Positions 18,031 to 20,434 of a DNA stretch of 20,434 bases are shown piece by piece. The first letter of the stretch is position 1, and each line of letters begins with the position of its first letter. The position numbers were made by a program, and so were the translations under genes. Where the stretch lies: IMG/VR virus record IMGVR_UViG_3300004369_000195, positions 1 through 20,434 of that record. The stretch is one strand, 5' to 3'. The notes beneath the pieces were generated by a model. That model saw nothing but the letters and a program-made list of their open reading frames with translations. It made no database searches and was not told where the DNA came from. The DNA is from a virus.

Positions 18031-18565
18031 ATTTAATTGTAATAAGTCTATTTGGAACCCTATATAGTCTTTCGTTTTCTATAAAAAACTCGTATTCAGC
18101 CCCGGGTTTAAAAGAAACTAATGTATTTTTTTCTAAGTAACCATCACTGTGTTTTACGACACCTTTACCAACAATTTCTTTGTTTAGCTTAAACATGTCT
18201 TCGTCTTGCAAAGGCTTGATGAAAGAAAAACCACTTATAGCTTTCCATTCACCATCTCTCTTGTAAGCATAAACTTGATCTTGTTGCACAAAAAACAAGT
18301 CTTCTTTAAAATAGCTTTTACTATTTTTTTCTTTACCTCTTACATCATAAAATCTTCTAAATACATTATGATGTACTATAACTTCATCACCTGTTTTGAC
18401 TTCACTGCAAGTAGCTAATGGTGTAGCTATTACAACACCGTGTCTGCTTACATATTGATGATTTTGCATTTCTGTATTTAGTATTAATTCAGAGTCATCA
18501 ATTTTAATCTTATTGTTGTTTCTTTCGTCAAACGGTTTAACTATAAAATTAAAAATACTATTCAT
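17975..18565 (-). CDS. Tandem GroES-like co-chaperonin protein
   Basis: This 196-residue protein reads as two GroES-like halves. Half one has a first strand FNFIVKP (5-11), a loop with the hydrophobic triplet LIL (27-29), then GVVIATP (43-49), VKTGDEVIVHHNVF (56-69), and a final strand FFVQQDQVYAYK (91-102). Half two has FSFIKPL (113-119), GKGVVKHSDG (133-142), LEKNTLVSFKPGAEYEF (144-160), and RVPNRLITIKY (169-179). GroES itself is about 97 residues with the order strand, mobile loop, G(x)V(I/L)A, VGDxVIF, and a closing strand. Only the first half keeps a long loop; the second looks degenerate there. Phage GroES analogues such as T4 gp31 help host GroEL fold the capsid protein. A similar role is inferred here from fold and from location beside the packaging genes. 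The start shares one base with the previous stop (TAATG). Confidence 0.65.
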   Translation of the reverse strand: MNSIFNFIVKPFDERNNNKIKIDDSELILNTEMQNHQYVSRHGVVIATPLATCSEVKTGDEVIVHHNVFRRFYDVRGKEKNSKSYFKEDLFFVQQDQVYAYKRDGEWKAISGFSFIKPLQDEDMFKLNKEIVGKGVVKHSDGYLEKNTLVSFKPGAEYEFFIENERLYRVPNRLITIKYEYQGNEKEYNPSWSQSS

Positions 18566-18783
18566 TAATATTCTAAATCATATTCAACTGCAATTGCCAT
18601 GTTTTTATTAAAATCTTTCCACGGCAGTATCTCATCATTTTTCTTAATATAAATAGAGTACTTAGTGTCTTCTTCTATTATATTTTCTATAATATGACCA
18701 CCATACACTTCTTGACCAACAGAATAGTGCATGGCGTCATTTTTATAATCTCTTCCTATACTAATCTTCCTTACTAGACTCAT
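18565..18783 (-). CDS. Small conserved phage protein, unknown function
   Basis: I place the start at the ATG at 18783 (MSLVRKISIG), giving 72 residues. Two further in-frame ATGs at 18801 and 18822 lie deeper in the preceding gene and would add residues of low quality; the chosen one has an A-rich leader (GCAAAAA). The protein has a short beta pattern, with GRDYKNDAMHYSVGQEVYGG (10-29) and an acidic C-terminus. It lacks membrane segments and enzyme motifs. I recall related small proteins in marine phages but no function. It overlaps the preceding gene by 23 bases and shares one base with the GroES-like gene, so all three are probably co-translated. Confidence 0.7.
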   Translation of the reverse strand: MSLVRKISIGRDYKNDAMHYSVGQEVYGGHIIENIIEEDTKYSIYIKKNDEILPWKDFNKNMAIAVEYDLEY

Positions 18784-19003
18784 TTTTTGCAATTTTACCA
18801 TCGTTGATATCGATGCTAACATCTCCGTAAGTTTCTCTTAATTCATCTTGAAACTTTTGAAGATCTCGCTGAACATTTGATATACTATGCAGCAGCCCGT
18901 GTTTTTCAACTTCTAGCTCACCTAGTTTTAATTGATGTTGATTGTAGTTCTTTACTAAATCTTGAAGTTTAGTTAATTCGTCTTTTTTAATTTTCTTTGC
19001 CAT
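18761..19003 (-). CDS. Small coiled-coil protein
   Basis: This 80-residue protein starts MAKKIKKDEL and is a nearly continuous, highly charged helix to about residue 58. Leu and Val spacing suits a coiled coil (KLQDLVKNYNQHQLKLGELE, 12-31). A short beta-like end, YGDVSIDINDGKI, follows at 59-71. There is no DNA-binding motif or membrane segment. The architecture resembles small phage proteins that bind a larger partner, but I cannot name the partner. Its end overlaps the following gene by 23 bases. The leader upstream of its ATG is A/T-only except for one C and holds an inverted repeat further up. Confidence 0.7.
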   Translation of the reverse strand: MAKKIKKDELTKLQDLVKNYNQHQLKLGELEVEKHGLLHSISNVQRDLQKFQDELRETYGDVSIDINDGKIAKNESSKED

Positions 19004-19034
19004 TTTATTAAATTTAATTGTTTTACATATAGTT

Positions 19035-19060
19035 AAGTATTACGTATTTACGTATTACTT
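19035..19060. repeat. Imperfect 12-base inverted repeat in gap
   Basis: The arms AAGTATTACGTA (19035-19046) and TACGTATTACTT (19049-19060) are inverted with one mismatch and a 2-base centre, abutting the stop of the 106-residue gene. TACGTA occurs in both arms. It could be a protein-binding palindrome or a weak hairpin. There is no U-tract, so a terminator is unlikely. Confidence 0.45.
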
Positions 19061-19380
19061 TAATCTTCTATTGTCATAGTTACTGAAGTTGGGTTTTCTA
19101 ATTCAGCTATTTGCGAAGCAATACTATCTTCAATAGCTTGAACTTGCTCTTCACCCATAGCGTCTTTTGTCCAACCAACAATTATTTCATTTGTTAAATC
19201 TTCAAATGGTATAAAAGGAGTTTCAGGATCTAAAGCTACTACTTGAGTTCCAATGTTATTAACTGAGTAATCTTCTTTAGTACCAGTTACGATCCAGTGT
19301 ATGTTGTACACTACGTTTGTTTCACCTTCTTCTTGAGGGTGTACATCTACTGTTTTACAATTCCAATCGTATGTTATCAT
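19060..19380 (-). CDS. Small phage protein linked to tail-fibre gene, unknown function
   Basis: This 106-residue acidic protein starts MITYDWNCKTVDVHPQEEGE. It has a beta-rich first half (VVYNIHWIVTG, 23-33) and a helical second half (GEEQVQAIEDSIASQIAELE, 76-95) ending in a strand, TSVTMTIED. I recall this pattern as a frequent small protein in marine tailed phages, near tail genes, without known function. It begins 6 bases after the stop of the S74 fibre gene, which suggests a fibre-associated role such as an assembly helper or cap. That is inference from adjacency. No signal peptide, membrane segment or catalytic motif is visible. Confidence 0.7.
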   Translation of the reverse strand: MITYDWNCKTVDVHPQEEGETNVVYNIHWIVTGTKEDYSVNNIGTQVVALDPETPFIPFEDLTNEIIVGWTKDAMGEEQVQAIEDSIASQIAELENPTSVTMTIED

Positions 19381-19386
19381 TTTTAT

Positions 19387-20434
19387 TTATTTGTCTGGGT
19401 TAAATTTATATATTGCGTCTCCTATTGTTATTTCTAGTTGGTTTGTTTTTTCATTAAATGCTATAGATTTTACGTTATCTAAATGACTGTTTCCATTTGT
19501 ACCGTTTTTTCCGTCAGCTCCTGCTGGCCCTGTTGCTCCGGTTGCTCCTTGCGGACCTTGAGGTCCAGGCGTCAATGATACGTCTTCAAGTTCTTTTTCA
19601 AGTTCAGCTACACGCTTAACTAATAAGTCGATATAGTTAACACCTTTAACGCCATCAGGTCCAGTGTGAACTAGCTCAGGGTAATCATTTTCTATATCCT
19701 CAGCTATTACACCATAACGCTTTTTAGATAAACCATCAATAGAGCTTTTGTATGTATACTCTTTAAACGGTATTGATGTAGCTTTTCTTTTATCAATATC
19801 ATTTATGTTTTCTTTTTGATCTCTTTGAGATGTTTGTATTAAACTTAAACATCTTAAATCACCTGTAAATCTACCTGTTCCATATACGTCAAGAGTGTAT
19901 GCTGGTACTGAACCACCTGTGGCTATTCCCACGTTACCACCTCTTGGATTTATTAATAAGTCAAAAGCTAGTAGAGCACCGTCAGATCTTCCTTGTTGTA
20001 TTACACCTCGCCCTGATGTCAAAGTACTAAATAAAGTACCGTACGCTGAGCCACCTATTTGAGCCGCTGAAGCAGCTGCGCCTAGAGCTGGTACACTTCC
20101 CGTTACACCTTGTGCGTGGAGCTTAGATCTTGGACTAGTCGTTCCAATACCAACGTTTCCACTTTCTCTAAATGTAACTAATTTATTTCGGCTTCTATCA
20201 ACAATATCTAAGTTTATATTAACATTGTCGTATTCTAAACCTAGTCTTAAAGCTCCTGCTGTATTTTGAAAATCAATAGATCTGTTATCTCCATTGTTTG
20301 ACGCTTCTAAAACTAAACCACTAACAGAGTCAGATATACCATCTATATGTAATTTACCATCTGGACTAGTAGTTCCAACACCAAGGTTGCCGGATATTAT
20401 TGCACTACCATTTACGTGAAGTTTTTCGGAAGGA
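19387..20434 (-). CDS. Tail fibre with S74 intramolecular chaperone and collagen-like end (5' end outside)
   Basis: The frame is open to the right edge, so the N-terminus is missing; 348 residues are visible. A TTG at 20022 is not the start, because coding continues through fibre repeats upstream of it. Visible parts in order: GNxGxGTTSP...KLHxxG fibre repeats (from the edge to about residue 185); an S74 chaperone domain opening SQRDQKENI (Ser202, Lys207, spaced five as in the SDxxxK motif of the family); GVIAEDIENDYPELV; and the coiled-coil helix ending in ELEKELEDV. A collagen-like Gly-X-Y run and about 33 further residues follow. S74 domains assist trimer folding of fibres and then cut themselves off. 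The Asp normally after the catalytic Ser is Gln here. The fibre probably mediates host binding. Confidence 0.88.
   Translation of the reverse strand, partial: PSEKLHVNGSAIISGNLGVGTTSPDGKLHIDGISDSVSGLVLEASNNGDNRSIDFQNTAGALRLGLEYDNVNINLDIVDRSRNKLVTFRESGNVGIGTTSPRSKLHAQGVTGSVPALGAAASAAQIGGSAYGTLFSTLTSGRGVIQQGRSDGALLAFDLLINPRGGNVGIATGGSVPAYTLDVYGTGRFTGDLRCLSLIQTSQRDQKENINDIDKRKATSIPFKEYTYKSSIDGLSKKRYGVIAEDIENDYPELVHTGPDGVKGVNYIDLLVKRVAELEKELEDVSLTPGPQGPQGATGATGPAGADGKNGTNGNSHLDNVKSIAFNEKTNQLEITIGDAIYKFNPDK
19489..19566 (-). repeat. Collagen-like Gly-X-Y run
   Basis: The run encodes GPQGPQGATGATGPAGADGK and continues to GTNGN, about eight and a half Gly-X-Y triplets. It is visibly more G+C-rich than the flanks. 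It should form a short triple helix in the trimeric fibre product. Confidence 0.85.
19879..19938 (-). repeat. Fibre repeat unit, diverged copy
   Basis: It encodes GNVGIATGGSVPAYTLDVYG, a diverged unit of the GNVGIGTTSP...KLHxxG fibre repeat, just before the S74 domain. Confidence 0.65.
20107..20160 (-). repeat. Fibre repeat unit
   Basis: It encodes GNVGIGTTSPRSKLHAQG, 18 residues, a canonical phage tail-fibre head repeat. Confidence 0.8.
20338..20391 (-). repeat. Fibre repeat unit
   Basis: It encodes GNLGVGTTSPDGKLHIDG, 18 residues. The end of another unit (PSEKLHVNG) is visible at 20407-20433, so the array continues beyond the right edge. Confidence 0.8.

Noticed and set aside
18565-18822. 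The longer 85-residue form of the small gene, starting at 18822
   Set aside because: The extra 13 residues lie wholly inside the preceding gene, and the ATG at 18783 has the A-rich leader and gives the more natural start MSLVRKISIG.
19387-20022. TTG at 20022 as the start of the S74 fibre protein
   Set aside because: The same frame remains open to 20434 and encodes clear fibre repeats (GNVGIGTTSP and GNLGVGTTSP), so the gene begins beyond the right edge.
1-20434. tRNA genes, CRISPR arrays, integrase or attachment sites, insertion sequences
   Set aside because: No cloverleaf-like sequence, regularly spaced repeat, recombinase or transposase motif was seen; gaps between genes are too short to hold most of these.

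Overview
The window is a piece of a tailed-phage (or prophage-like) genome. It carries a nearly complete head-and-tail morphogenesis block. Every supported gene lies on the minus strand, so transcription runs from high to low coordinates and genes are packed with gaps of a few bases or short overlaps. The DNA is A+T-rich. Almost all starts are preceded by A/T-rich leader without a Shine-Dalgarno sequence, which is the habit of Bacteroidota. Protein content and gene order (large terminase, Q-rich-tailed portal, acidic scaffold-like protein, capsid protein, connector proteins, very large nozzle/stabilisation protein, Ig-like fibre) fit a podovirus of the crAss-like group or a close relative infecting a flavobacterium, probably marine. 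The host and viral order are inferences from remembered family patterns; no search was possible.

Layout in transcription order. (1) 20434-19387: C-terminal part of a tail fibre with GNVGIGTTSP repeats, a peptidase S74 intramolecular chaperone, and an unusual collagen-like extension after it. (2) 19380-18565: three small phage proteins of unknown role. (3) 18565-17755: a protein that reads as two tandem GroES-like halves, overlapping by 56 bases a short helical protein that is the best small-terminase candidate. (4) 17755-13122: large terminase and portal. The terminase start carries a textbook Shine-Dalgarno, unlike its neighbours. (5) 13079-10403: scaffold-like protein and major capsid protein, followed by a good intrinsic terminator. 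(6) 10319-7795: a conserved protein of unknown function set between two hairpins, then two probable head-tail ring/connector proteins. (7) 7791-1: an 1852-residue nozzle (muzzle) protein ending in two copies of a roughly 105-residue module, then an Ig-like fibre of more than 741 residues that runs off the left edge and begins what looks like a third copy of that module.

How the genes work together: the scaffold-like protein would template capsid assembly around the portal, the terminase pumps DNA through the portal, and the connectors and muzzle close the head and form the short tail. The Ig-like and S74 fibres provide host contact. The GroES-like protein is a candidate helper for folding the abundant capsid or tail proteins. 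No tRNA, rRNA, CRISPR, integrase, transposase or reverse transcriptase was seen, and no gap between genes exceeds about 100 bases. I found no self-contained new defence or mobile system. The most unusual items are the tandem GroES-like protein, the S74-collagen domain order, the module shared by adjacent tail proteins, and the hairpins around the 274-residue gene.
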